This document shows positions 1 to 6,331 of a DNA stretch of 9,294 nucleotides, piece after piece. The DNA comes from an uncultured Candidatus Melainabacteria bacterium. Its GTDB lineage: Bacteria; Cyanobacteriota; Vampirovibrionia; Gastranaerophilales; Gastranaerophilaceae. Under the pieces are notes generated by a model that was not told the DNA's origin, searched no databases, and saw only the letters and a program-made list of their open reading frames with translations. How positions within the stretch are numbered: the first letter of the stretch is position 1; each line of letters opens with the position of its first letter. The stretch lies in NCBI GenBank assembly GCA_934773085.1, contig CAKVMU010000051.1, forward strand, positions 1 to 9,294, in the 5' to 3' direction. Both the position numbers and the translations under genes were made by a program.

Positions 1-619
1 AAACGGAGCTGGTAAAACAACTACATTCTATATGATAGTTGGACTTGTAAAACCAAATGGCGGTAATGTTTATATTGATGGTAAAGATATCACGACTTGG
101 CCAATGAATTTGAGAGCAAAAGCCGGTATAGGTTACCTGCCGCAAGAAAATTCTATTTTCAGAAAGCTTACGGTGGAGGAAAATATTAAGCTCGTTTTAG
201 AGATGAATGATAAGTTAAATCCGGAAGAAAAGAAAGATAAGTTAGAAGAATTACTCAACGAATTTGGTGTTGAAAGATTGCGTAAATATCCGGCAGTAGC
301 CTTGTCAGGTGGTGAACGAAGAAGGGTTGAAATTGCAAGAGCGTTAGCTGCAAGTCCTGATTTCATGCTTCTTGACGAACCTTTTGCCGGCATCGACCCG
401 ATTGCGATTGGCGAAATTAAAGATAATATTAAAAAGATTTCTAAAGAAAAGGGCTTAGGTGTGTTGATTACGGACCACAACCCGAAAGCAACTCTTTCTA
501 TTACGGATCGTGCTTATGTTATTTTCGACGGTAAAATTAAAATTCAAGGTAAAAGTACTGATGTTGCGAACGATCCGGTAGCGAAGGAATTTTATTTAGG
601 AAAGGATTTCAAACTTTAA
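1..619 (+). CDS. lptB: LptB, LPS export ABC transporter ATPase (5'-truncated)
   Basis: ATP-binding subunit of the LptB2FG complex, which sits on the cytoplasmic face of the inner membrane and powers extraction of lipopolysaccharide towards the outer membrane. The reading frame is open from base 2 with no start, so the gene begins upstream. About 205 residues are visible against roughly 240 in the family, so some 35-40 N-terminal residues are missing. Visible residues in order: the end of Walker A (NGAGKTT, 1-7), Q-loop (YLPQE, Q48), ABC signature LSGGERRRVEIARAL (101-115), Walker B FMLLDEP (121-127) followed by FAGIDP, and the switch histidine in ITDHN (H159). The strings LSGGERRRVEIARAL and DEPFAGIDP are typical of LptB rather than of other ABC ATPases. 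The stop lies one base before the permease start, which supports an lpt operon; lptA/lptC may lie further upstream (inference). Confidence 0.95.
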   Translation, partial: NGAGKTTTFYMIVGLVKPNGGNVYIDGKDITTWPMNLRAKAGIGYLPQENSIFRKLTVEENIKLVLEMNDKLNPEEKKDKLEELLNEFGVERLRKYPAVALSGGERRRVEIARALAASPDFMLLDEPFAGIDPIAIGEIKDNIKKISKEKGLGVLITDHNPKATLSITDRAYVIFDGKIKIQGKSTDVANDPVAKEFYLGKDFKL

Positions 620-620
620 G

Positions 621-1745
621 ATGAAGAAATTCTTTACTATATATGACAGATATATATTTACGCAAGTTTTAATGACGACAATTGTAGCAATTTTGTTGTT
701 TACTATCGTATGGATTGCTCCGGAAATGCTTTTAAATACAATTAAAAGTGTTCTGGCGGGTGATATCTCAGCAAAAACCGGTGTTTTGATATTAGTATGT
801 GAGATTCCTAAAATTTTAGGCAAAGCTTTCCCTGTAGGTTTGTTATTGGGTTCTTTATTTACTTTTGATAAGCTTAGTAAAGATTCGGAATTGACAATAT
901 TTCGTGCAGTCGGAATGTCTTTTTCGAGGATTTTAAGACCACTTTTGGTGTTGAGCTTTATTGTGACTTATCTTTGTTTTGTAACCTATGACAAACTTAT
1001 ACCTTATTCTTGTCAAAAAATACAAGAGATAAAGGGGGGAAGAACTCTAACTCAGTATATTTACACGCAAAAAGATGAGAATGATAACCCTAAAATGGCG
1101 GTTGTTGTATCGAAATTCTGTAACGGCGAGATGTCTGACGTCATTGTGATGAATTTTTCAAAACAAATTTTTGATGATTTGCATGGTTTATCAAATGTTT
1201 TGGTGGGTAAGCATGGACGAAAGGCTTTAAATAAAGACGGCATCCCTTGCTGGATTCTTTCTGACGTAACTTCCTACGATATAAATAATGACGGTATTTT
1301 TCATAATGTTGACGATATCGAAAATGTTGAGATATTAACAGGTGACGATGCTGAAGATGCTTACACAATTATGATAAATTCTACTAAAAGAGACAGAGAT
1401 ATCAATAATAAGGATTTGCATACATATGTGAAACTTTTGAAACGTGAGAAATTAGACGAAGATTATCGTTTGATGTTGAATAAATACTTGCAAAGATTTT
1501 TCCATCCGTTTGTATGCGTTCTACTTGCAATAATGGGGTGTTTGTTAGGTTTTTCAAAACCGAGAGAACAAAGATTGATAGGTTTTACGATAGCAATCGG
1601 TTGTATTTTTGTTTATTATATAACGTTACCGTTTTTTGATTTGTTGGCGGAAAAGGGTGTTCTTCCACCACTAATTACTGCAGCATTCCCACCGTTGGCA
1701 TTTCTGTGTGCGATAATTGCGTTCTATAAATCGAGGGATTTGTAA
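621..1745 (+). CDS. LptF/LptG-family LPS export permease
   Basis: Inner-membrane permease of the YjgP/YjgQ (LptF/LptG) family, partner of LptB in lipopolysaccharide extraction. The 374 residues match the family's usual length and plan: N-terminal membrane spans (about 13-35, 52-80, 103-125), a periplasmic beta-rich domain (about 130-285), and three C-terminal spans (about 292-312, 318-340, 348-369). SELTIFRAVGMS (89-100) corresponds to the conserved cytoplasmic coupling-helix segment after the second span that contacts LptB. The ATG follows the lptB stop by one base; a purine-rich AGGAAAGG lies within the lptB end, rather far upstream, so translation may be coupled. Only one permease is present here, and I cannot tell LptF from LptG by eye. 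A second copy may lie elsewhere, or this protein may act as a homodimer (inference). Confidence 0.93.
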   Translation: MKKFFTIYDRYIFTQVLMTTIVAILLFTIVWIAPEMLLNTIKSVLAGDISAKTGVLILVCEIPKILGKAFPVGLLLGSLFTFDKLSKDSELTIFRAVGMSFSRILRPLLVLSFIVTYLCFVTYDKLIPYSCQKIQEIKGGRTLTQYIYTQKDENDNPKMAVVVSKFCNGEMSDVIVMNFSKQIFDDLHGLSNVLVGKHGRKALNKDGIPCWILSDVTSYDINNDGIFHNVDDIENVEILTGDDAEDAYTIMINSTKRDRDINNKDLHTYVKLLKREKLDEDYRLMLNKYLQRFFHPFVCVLLAIMGCLLGFSKPREQRLIGFTIAIGCIFVYYITLPFFDLLAEKGVLPPLITAAFPPLAFLCAIIAFYKSRDL

Positions 1746-1746
1746 T

Positions 1747-2565
1747 ATGAAAAAACTATTAGCATTGATGTTAGCCTCTGCAGCTGTTATCGGAACCGTT
1801 TTTGCAGCGCCTATTGATGTAAACTATGACGACGGTATTTATCATATCGTTTTGAGTGGTGAAAAGATGAAAAAGCAAATTCAATTTGTGTCTTCATCTA
1901 ATTTGATAACAAATAAAGAAGCTCATAATAAGTCTGACTCATTGTTAACTGTTAATGCAGGCTTTTTTGATCCACATAATCAAAAAACTATTTCATATAT
2001 TGTGAACGATTATCAGACGGTAGAAGACCCTATTTTTAATGACAGTTTGATGCTAAATCCGACATTGAGGAAAAATTTAAAGCCAATTTTAAACAGAACA
2101 GAGTTTAGGGTATTGGATTGTGACAGCAAATTGAAATACGAAATTGCGCCTCATAATTCAAAAGTGGATTTTATGTGTTCTGTAAAAACTTCTGCTCAGG
2201 GTGGTCCACAATTATTACCTAATTTGAGGTTGGAAGAAGAGTTCTTTGTAGTTAAGGATTCAGAAGGTAAGGTTATCAGAGAATCGGCTTCTGTTTTACA
2301 TAAGACTGCCCGAACCCTAATCGGATTAAAGTCTTTGCCTAAGGGAGAGCAAGAGGTTCATGTCTTTGTTGTAACAAATAAACATCCAATGGATTTGTAT
2401 GAAGCACGTGATTTATGTTCTGAATATGGATTGGATAGTGCAATGGCTTTTGATGGCGGAAGTTCTACTTCTTTTGATTACAAAAATATACATGTAACTT
2501 CGACTCAGGATTCCGGAGATACCGGAAGAGCACTCAAGTCATTTTTGGTTGTTAAGAAAAAATAG
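1747..2565 (+). CDS. Secreted phosphodiester glycosidase (NAGPA-like domain)
   Basis: Exported protein of 272 residues with a NAGPA-type domain (family of N-acetylglucosamine-1-phosphodiester alpha-N-acetylglucosaminidase; bacterial members are thought to cleave sugar-phosphodiester bonds in envelope glycans or exopolysaccharide). A Sec signal peptide is evident: MKK, a hydrophobic core, then a likely signal-peptidase I site at TVFA-AP (about residue 20/21). Family motifs visible are VNAGFFDP (69-76), QGGPQLL (151-157), KTARTLIG (186-193) and MAFDGGSSTS (233-242), the last two being the characteristic ARTxIG and DGGxS blocks. I chose the ATG at 1747 because it gives the signal peptide, has GAGGG eight bases upstream, and starts one base after the permease stop; the in-frame ATG at 1717 would bury the signal. 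Its place behind lptB and the permease suggests a periplasmic or outer-membrane glycan role. The actual substrate is unknown. Confidence 0.85.
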   Translation: MKKLLALMLASAAVIGTVFAAPIDVNYDDGIYHIVLSGEKMKKQIQFVSSSNLITNKEAHNKSDSLLTVNAGFFDPHNQKTISYIVNDYQTVEDPIFNDSLMLNPTLRKNLKPILNRTEFRVLDCDSKLKYEIAPHNSKVDFMCSVKTSAQGGPQLLPNLRLEEEFFVVKDSEGKVIRESASVLHKTARTLIGLKSLPKGEQEVHVFVVTNKHPMDLYEARDLCSEYGLDSAMAFDGGSSTSFDYKNIHVTSTQDSGDTGRALKSFLVVKKK

Positions 2566-2613
2566 TAATAAATGCCTTGTTGTTTAATAAGCGCATATCG
2601 TTTTTATTCATAC

Positions 2614-2647
2614 AAAAATCCCGTTGGATATTTCCAACGGGATTTTT
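2614..2647. terminator. Bidirectional intrinsic terminator
   Basis: A perfect 15-bp stem (AAAAATCCCGTTGGA with TCCAACGGGATTTTT) closes a 4-nt loop (TATT, 2629-2632). Because the stem ends in A5/T5, a T-run follows the GC-rich part in both directions. It sits between the convergent glycosidase gene (+) and rplL (-) and can end both operons. Confidence 0.92.
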
Positions 2648-2669
2648 ATTTAAACAAATAAATGTCAAA

Positions 2670-3047
2670 CTACTTGATTTCAACAGTAGCGCCAGCAGCT
2701 TCAAGTTGTTTCTTGATAGCTTCAGCATCTTCTTTTTTAACGTTTTCTTTGATAGCTTTAGGAGCACCATCAACTAAATCTTTAGCTTCTTTCAAGCCAA
2801 GACCAGTGATAGCTCTTACTTCTTTAAGAACTGCGATTTTCTTATCAGCAGGAACTGATGCTAAGATAACGTTAACTTCAGAAGCTTCTTCTTCGCCAGC
2901 AGGAGCAGCGCCAGCAGCAGGAGCAGCAGCTACAGCAACAGGAGCAGCTGCAGATACGCCGAATTTTTCTTCCATAGCTTTTACTAATTCAGCAGCTTCC
3001 AATAAAGTTAATTTTTCAATTGATTCTAAAATTGCTTCTACACTCAT
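2670..3047 (-). CDS. rplL: 50S ribosomal protein L7/L12
   Basis: Acidic stalk protein of the large ribosomal subunit that recruits and activates translational GTPases. It dimerises and binds the L10 C-terminal helix. At 125 residues it is of normal length: an N-terminal dimerisation domain (about 1-33, with [11 protein letters not shown] at 24-34), an Ala/Pro/Gly-rich flexible hinge (about 33-52), and a C-terminal GTPase-binding domain (about 57-125) containing [20 protein letters not shown] (70-89) and ending [10 protein letters not shown]. The start has AGGAG seven bases upstream (3054-3058 on the complement). It lies 66 bases after rplJ in the same operon and is followed by the bidirectional terminator, not by rpoB. 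Confidence 0.98.
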   Translation of the reverse strand: MSVEAILESIEKLTLLEAAELVKAMEEKFGVSAAAPVAVAAAPAAGAAPAGEEEASEVNVILASVPADKKIAVLKEVRAITGLGLKEAKDLVDGAPKAIKENVKKEDAEAIKKQLEAAGATVEIK

Positions 3048-3095
3048 GATTTTCTCCTTTTTATTATTTTTTTGTAGTATTACTTTTGTTTTTTT

Positions 3096-3114
3096 GTCTA
3101 ACAGAATGTTAAAC
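3096..3114 (-). other. Hairpin in rplJ-rplL intercistronic gap
   Basis: On the minus strand GTTTAACA pairs with TGTTAGAC (8 bp with one G-U) around a 3-nt loop, starting at the last base of the rplJ stop codon. An A-run follows it, not a T-run, so it is not a terminator in the direction of transcription. It could affect mRNA stability or coupling between rplJ and rplL, whose products are needed in unequal amounts. This role is inference from position only. Confidence 0.4.
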
Positions 3115-3635
3115 TATGCTTGTTTCTGGTCACGAACTGCAGCCACAGCTCTAACAAGAGATGACATAACAGCGTTGACAGAGTTTGCGATACCAGAAGC
3201 AGGTGAGTTGATGCAGCCAAGCATTTTTGCGTAAATTTCTTCTTTTGAAGGAAGGTTTGCAAGAGCTTTAGCTTCGTCAGCAGACATCAATCTGCCGTCC
3301 ATAGCTGCTGCGATAATTTCGCCTTTCTTAGTATCTTTAATAAATTTAGATAAAGCCTTTGCAGGTGCTACCTGATCATTGAAACCAAATGCGATAGCGA
3401 TTGGTCCTTTGAAGGTTTCAGCCAAAACTTCGTAAGGAGTATCCTTAATAGCGAGTTTTGCAAGAGTATTCTTAGTAACCATATAGTCGCCGCCTTCTTT
3501 TTGAAGAGCACGTCTAAGTTTAGTAATTTCCTCTACTGTTAAACCTTTGTATTCGGTAACAATTGCAACTTGAGCCTTATCAACTTTCTCTTTCATTTGA
3601 GAAATTTTGTCTTCTTTAAAAGCTTTTGTTGACAT
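3114..3635 (-). CDS. rplJ: 50S ribosomal protein L10
   Basis: Base of the ribosomal stalk: it anchors to 23S rRNA through its N-terminal domain and carries L7/L12 dimers on its C-terminal helix. The 173 residues compare with about 165-175 in the family. Recognisable blocks are VTEYKGLTVEEITKLRRAL (26-44), KNTLAKLA (55-62), KGPIAIAFG (76-84) and the C-terminal region LANLPSKEEIYAKMLG (125-140), followed by an alanine-rich L12-binding helix to the end. I chose the ATG at 3635 because AAAGGAGC lies six bases upstream and the protein then begins MSTKAFKEDK. The longer in-frame ATG at 3695 would start inside the leader's attenuator hairpin and adds a non-conserved basic stretch. The L10-L12 complex probably represses this operon through the leader. 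Confidence 0.97.
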   Translation of the reverse strand: MSTKAFKEDKISQMKEKVDKAQVAIVTEYKGLTVEEITKLRRALQKEGGDYMVTKNTLAKLAIKDTPYEVLAETFKGPIAIAFGFNDQVAPAKALSKFIKDTKKGEIIAAAMDGRLMSADEAKALANLPSKEEIYAKMLGCINSPASGIANSVNAVMSSLVRAVAAVRDQKQA

Positions 3636-3680
3636 TTTTTGCTCCTTTATATTTATGTTTTTCGACCTGTTTTTCATACT

Positions 3681-3717
3681 AAAAAGATTTTGCAATCTTT
3701 TCTTAATCGCAAAATCT
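3681..3717 (-). terminator. Candidate attenuator terminator in rplJ leader
   Basis: On the minus strand AGATTTTGC (complement of 3709-3717) pairs perfectly with GCAAAATCT (complement of 3685-3693), nine base pairs around a 15-nt loop, and is followed by TTTT. It ends about 45 bases before the rplJ start. The stem is AT-rich and therefore weak, as expected for a conditional terminator. An alternative hairpin AAAAGATT-GCAA-AATCTTTT overlaps it. Its first arm overlaps a segment that can pair with the 5' end of the leader. Confidence 0.55.
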
Positions 3718-3834
3718 ACACAAATTTAAGCTATTTATATAGTGTTTTGGGAAGAACTTTCGTCCTTGTCCCCAATCTCGGCTAGCCTTGCTGGTTTAAA
3801 TCCTAACATAAGGATACTAACTGTCTGCGATTAG
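3681..3834 (-). promoter_or_regulatory. L10 leader (rplJL autoregulatory mRNA leader)
   Basis: The untranslated leader upstream of rplJ carries features I recognise from the L10-leader class. Helix P1 forms between CAGTTAG (complement of 3817-3823) and CTAGCCG (complement of 3779-3785), with the A-C mismatch also seen in the Bacillus version; GACAG and CCGAG flank it. A second hairpin (3747-3775) has a 5-bp base TTGGG/CCCAA, a 3-nt GAC bulge, a 6-bp upper stem and a GAAA tetraloop, resembling the bulged L10-binding element. A small ATCCT/AGGAT hairpin (3800-3815) lies inside P1. Downstream is the U-tailed hairpin. By analogy with known leaders, L10-(L12)n binds here and lowers its own expression. 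Confidence 0.82.
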
Positions 3835-3840
3835 AACTTA

Positions 3841-3869
3841 ATCTTAACAGAAGCATGTTTTGATGTCAA
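3841..3869 (-). promoter_or_regulatory. Sigma70-type promoter of rplJ-rplL
   Basis: The minus strand shows a perfect -35 TTGACA (complement of 3864-3869), a 17-bp spacer and -10 TAAGAT (complement of 3841-3846, four of six consensus bases). The predicted transcription start is near 3834, which puts the antiterminator-like segment at the extreme 5' end of the transcript. The -35 box begins 14 bases beyond the stop codon of the upstream glycosyltransferase gene. Confidence 0.8.
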
Positions 3870-3882
3870 CTCATTTGTAAAG

Positions 3883-5379
3883 TTATTTATATTTTTTTGC
3901 TGTGATGAGTATCCATTCGCCTTTATTTTCCACTTTGTAATCGGTGAAATCTTGTTTAAGAGCGGAGATTAGTCCGTGTTTAATTTTAGAAAATGTGATA
4001 AACATTTCCGGAATATTCATTTCTTGCGCTGTTTTTATTTTATCTTGAGGAATAAAGCTTACACTTTGCAAGATTAAAATTGAAGCCGTTTCTCCTTTTT
4101 TGACATTTGCGAGAATAACTTCTGGCTTATCTTGATATTTGAATCGGTTGGTTTTTTCTATAGTTAGGAATCTTGTTTTTGGATTGATTTTTAAATAGCG
4201 TTCAAATCTTTTTGGCGCATAGTATGTAAATATAATATTGTCAGAATTTACAGAATTTATCATATCTGCAGCCAATTTATTTCCTTCGCTTCTTGCCTTC
4301 CATACAGGATGATATGGGGTAAAAACGGTACAAATGTAGAAAAACAGAAGAACTCCGATTAAGATATTTCCAAATTTTTTATTGAAGCCAAGAGAAATGA
4401 GTAATATAAAAATCGGCAAGACTTCTATTGAATATTTTGTTATGAATACTATATTTCCTGTTAGAGCCAATGATGTCATTCCAAGAATTGTTAATAGTGC
4501 AATCAGAGCAAGACCTTTTTCTTTTTTTGCTCCCAGAATCAAACCGACAGCTGCTACAACCGTAGGAATTGTCATTAAGGCAACACAAATAAAATCTTTT
4601 GTATAAAAGAAGACAGCAGGCGCATTTACGTTGTTTGTGAGTATTGGCGAGAGAAAATCGCTAAACAAAAACAAGATGTTTGAGTAGCCAAAATGTCCCC
4701 ACCATTGAGAAGATGGCAACATTTTTAGTATATTTATTCCGAAAACAAAGACAATTATACAAACAATTCCGCACAAGCCAACTATTTTTGCAGGAACATG
4801 TTTCTTTTTATAAATAACATAAAGTGCATTGAAAAATACGTAAATTCCGCCCAAAACGTGCGTTAGTAATATCAAAACAAGTGAGCTTCCCCACAGTATC
4901 CAATTTTTCTTTGATTCTGTCTTTAGTAATCTGATTGTGAAAAGCATTGATAATGCACATAATAAAAATACTAAAGAATAGAAGCGAACTTCTTGAGAAT
5001 AGTAGATTAAAAATGGCAAGGTTGCGGTCAATGCTGCTGTATATCGTCCTGTTTTGCGTGAGAATTCTTTTCCTGCAAGGTACATAACCGAAATTGCAAA
5101 TACGGACGGAACTACAGAGGTTAATCTCAGAATTAAATCAGAACAGTTTACAAAAGGTTTTAGATAAAAATAATACAGAGGCATATGACATTGCTTTAAC
5201 ACTTCTTGCCAGAATCCGTTGTGGAGAGGAGTTGATGCCACCATCCAACTAACGTATTCATCATTCCATAACCCTTCAGGCTTATCAATATTTATTAAAC
5301 GTAAAACTAAACCCAGAATTGATATTAAATAAATATACAAATTGCCATTTCTCCCAAGTCTATTGTACAATAAATTCAT
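3883..5379 (-). CDS. GT39/ArnT-like membrane glycosyltransferase
   Basis: Polytopic inner-membrane glycosyltransferase of the PMT/ArnT type, which uses a polyprenyl-phosphate sugar donor and transfers the sugar on the periplasmic side. The 498 residues hold an N-terminal span (about 14-30) followed by LWNDEYVSW (38-45), where D40/E41 match the acidic pair of the first periplasmic loop. Then come HMPLYYFYL (65-73) and YYSQEVRFYSL (126-136), both characteristic of the family, about ten further hydrophobic spans up to about 354, and a soluble C-terminal domain (about 360-498). The acceptor cannot be read from sequence. The start is uncertain: the ATG at 5379 keeps basic residues before the first span but has no ribosome-binding site. 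A TTG at 5340 has GGGAG ten bases upstream and lies after the predicted transcription start, giving 485 residues. Its divergent GT2 neighbour probably makes the donor. Confidence 0.88.
   Translation of the reverse strand: MNLLYNRLGRNGNLYIYLISILGLVLRLINIDKPEGLWNDEYVSWMVASTPLHNGFWQEVLKQCHMPLYYFYLKPFVNCSDLILRLTSVVPSVFAISVMYLAGKEFSRKTGRYTAALTATLPFLIYYSQEVRFYSLVFLLCALSMLFTIRLLKTESKKNWILWGSSLVLILLTHVLGGIYVFFNALYVIYKKKHVPAKIVGLCGIVCIIVFVFGINILKMLPSSQWWGHFGYSNILFLFSDFLSPILTNNVNAPAVFFYTKDFICVALMTIPTVVAAVGLILGAKKEKGLALIALLTILGMTSLALTGNIVFITKYSIEVLPIFILLISLGFNKKFGNILIGVLLFFYICTVFTPYHPVWKARSEGNKLAADMINSVNSDNIIFTYYAPKRFERYLKINPKTRFLTIEKTNRFKYQDKPEVILANVKKGETASILILQSVSFIPQDKIKTAQEMNIPEMFITFSKIKHGLISALKQDFTDYKVENKGEWILITAKKYK
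5343..5371 (+). promoter_or_regulatory. Candidate promoter for the GT2 gene
   Basis: TTGCCA (5343-5348, five of six to TTGACA), a 17-bp spacer and TACAAT (5366-5371, five of six to TATAAT). The predicted start of transcription is near 5378, just before the AGGAG ribosome-binding site (5380-5384) and the TTG start at 5393. It overlaps a mirrored promoter on the other strand through the palindrome at 5361-5372. Confidence 0.6.
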
Positions 5380-5390
5380 AGGAGTGTAAA
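5362..5390 (-). promoter_or_regulatory. Candidate promoter for the GT39 gene
   Basis: On the minus strand: TTTACA (complement of 5385-5390, five of six), a 17-bp spacer and TACAAT (complement of 5362-5367, five of six). Transcription would start near 5355, downstream of the ATG at 5379 and at the GGGAG that precedes the TTG at 5340. If this promoter is used, translation must begin at the TTG. Confidence 0.55.
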
Positions 5391-5392
5391 AC

Positions 5393-6331
5393 TTGAAACT
5401 TGTAATTCAAATACCTTGTTATAATGAAGAAGACACGCTTTTGACCACATTAGAGGCTCTGCCGAAAGCAGTTAACGGCTTTGAAGAGGTTGCTGTTCTG
5501 GTAATTAACGATGGGTCTACAGATAAGTCACGTGAGATTGCAGAACAATACGGAGCGGAGATTTTGGACATAAGACCTAATAAAGGTTTGGCGAATGCGT
5601 TTCGTTCCGGTCTGCAAAAAGCTCTTTCTCTTGGAGCGGATGTTATTGTTAATACGGATGCTGATAATCAGTATAATGCTTTAGATATCGGGGTTTTAAC
5701 AGAACCGATATTGAAGGGGGAAGCGGATATTGTGGTTGGTGCCAGAAATATTGCGGGAATTAAAGATTTTACACTATTGAAGAAGGTATTGCAAAAAGTT
5801 GGCTCAGCGGTACTCAGAATGATTTCGTCTACAGCGGTAGATGATGCGCCGAGTGGATTTAGAGCTTTTTCAAGAGAAGCGGCACTTAGGCTGAATGTTT
5901 TTGACAATTACACTTATACAATGGAAACCTTGATACAAGCAGGAGCAAAAGGTCTTAAGGTCAAGTCTGTTCCAATTAAGGTGAATGCAAAATTAAGAGA
6001 TTCAAGATTGGTTAAAAACATTTTTGACTATGTTTTTAGGTCTGCAAAAACGACCATAAGGATGTTTATTGTTTACAGACCGTTCAGATTTTTTATAACG
6101 TTTGCGGCTCTGTTTGCAATATTAGGTATTCTGCCTATTATAAGATTTTTGTATCTGTTTCTTACCGGTGCAGGAAACGGACATGTTCAATCTTTGATAT
6201 TTTCAGCAATCTTTTTGATAGCATCAGTGCAGTTTGCGATTGTTGCAATAATTGGTGATTTGTTGTCTATCAATCGAAAGTTGTTGGAAGATGTTCAAAT
6301 CCGTTTAAAGAGAAATGAAATACAAAAATAA
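5393..6331 (+). CDS. GT2 polyprenyl-phosphate sugar synthase (DPM1-like)
   Basis: Family 2 glycosyltransferase that probably transfers a sugar from a nucleotide donor to a polyprenyl phosphate at the cytoplasmic face of the membrane. The 312 residues show an N-terminal GT-A fold: IPCYNEEDTL (7-16), VINDGSTDKS (37-46), and the metal-binding DxD-type motif TDADNQY (88-94), then DDAPSGFRAFS (150-160), typical of DPM1-like enzymes. Two C-terminal membrane spans (about 232-256 and 266-290) anchor it. The start is a TTG at 5393 with AGGAG eight bases upstream, giving MKLVIQIPCYNEE. Divergent pairing with a GT39-type transferase suggests a donor-maker and donor-user couple, as in GtrB/ArnC-like systems. 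The sugar is not identifiable. No plus-strand terminator follows: the hairpin just downstream has its T-run on the opposite strand. Confidence 0.92.
   Translation: MKLVIQIPCYNEEDTLLTTLEALPKAVNGFEEVAVLVINDGSTDKSREIAEQYGAEILDIRPNKGLANAFRSGLQKALSLGADVIVNTDADNQYNALDIGVLTEPILKGEADIVVGARNIAGIKDFTLLKKVLQKVGSAVLRMISSTAVDDAPSGFRAFSREAALRLNVFDNYTYTMETLIQAGAKGLKVKSVPIKVNAKLRDSRLVKNIFDYVFRSAKTTIRMFIVYRPFRFFITFAALFAILGILPIIRFLYLFLTGAGNGHVQSLIFSAIFLIASVQFAIVAIIGDLLSINRKLLEDVQIRLKRNEIQK

Noticed and set aside
1717..1746. Upstream ATG for the glycosidase gene
   Set aside because: It would overlap the permease end and put ten residues before a clear signal peptide; the ATG at 1747 has a well-placed GAGGG.
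2577..3234. Plus-strand open frames (2577-2777 and 2662-3234) antisense to rplL/rplJ
   Set aside because: They lie on the complement of two unmistakable ribosomal protein genes. Their Ala/Ser-rich content mirrors the alanine-rich hinge of L7/L12, and one runs through the terminator.
3636..3695. Longer rplJ start at 3695
   Set aside because: It begins inside the loop of the leader's U-tailed hairpin and adds residues not expected in L10; the ATG at 3635 has a strong ribosome-binding site.
5668..5907. Minus-strand frame inside the GT2 gene
   Set aside because: It is a shadow of a clear GT2 coding sequence, with no ribosome-binding site or family resemblance.
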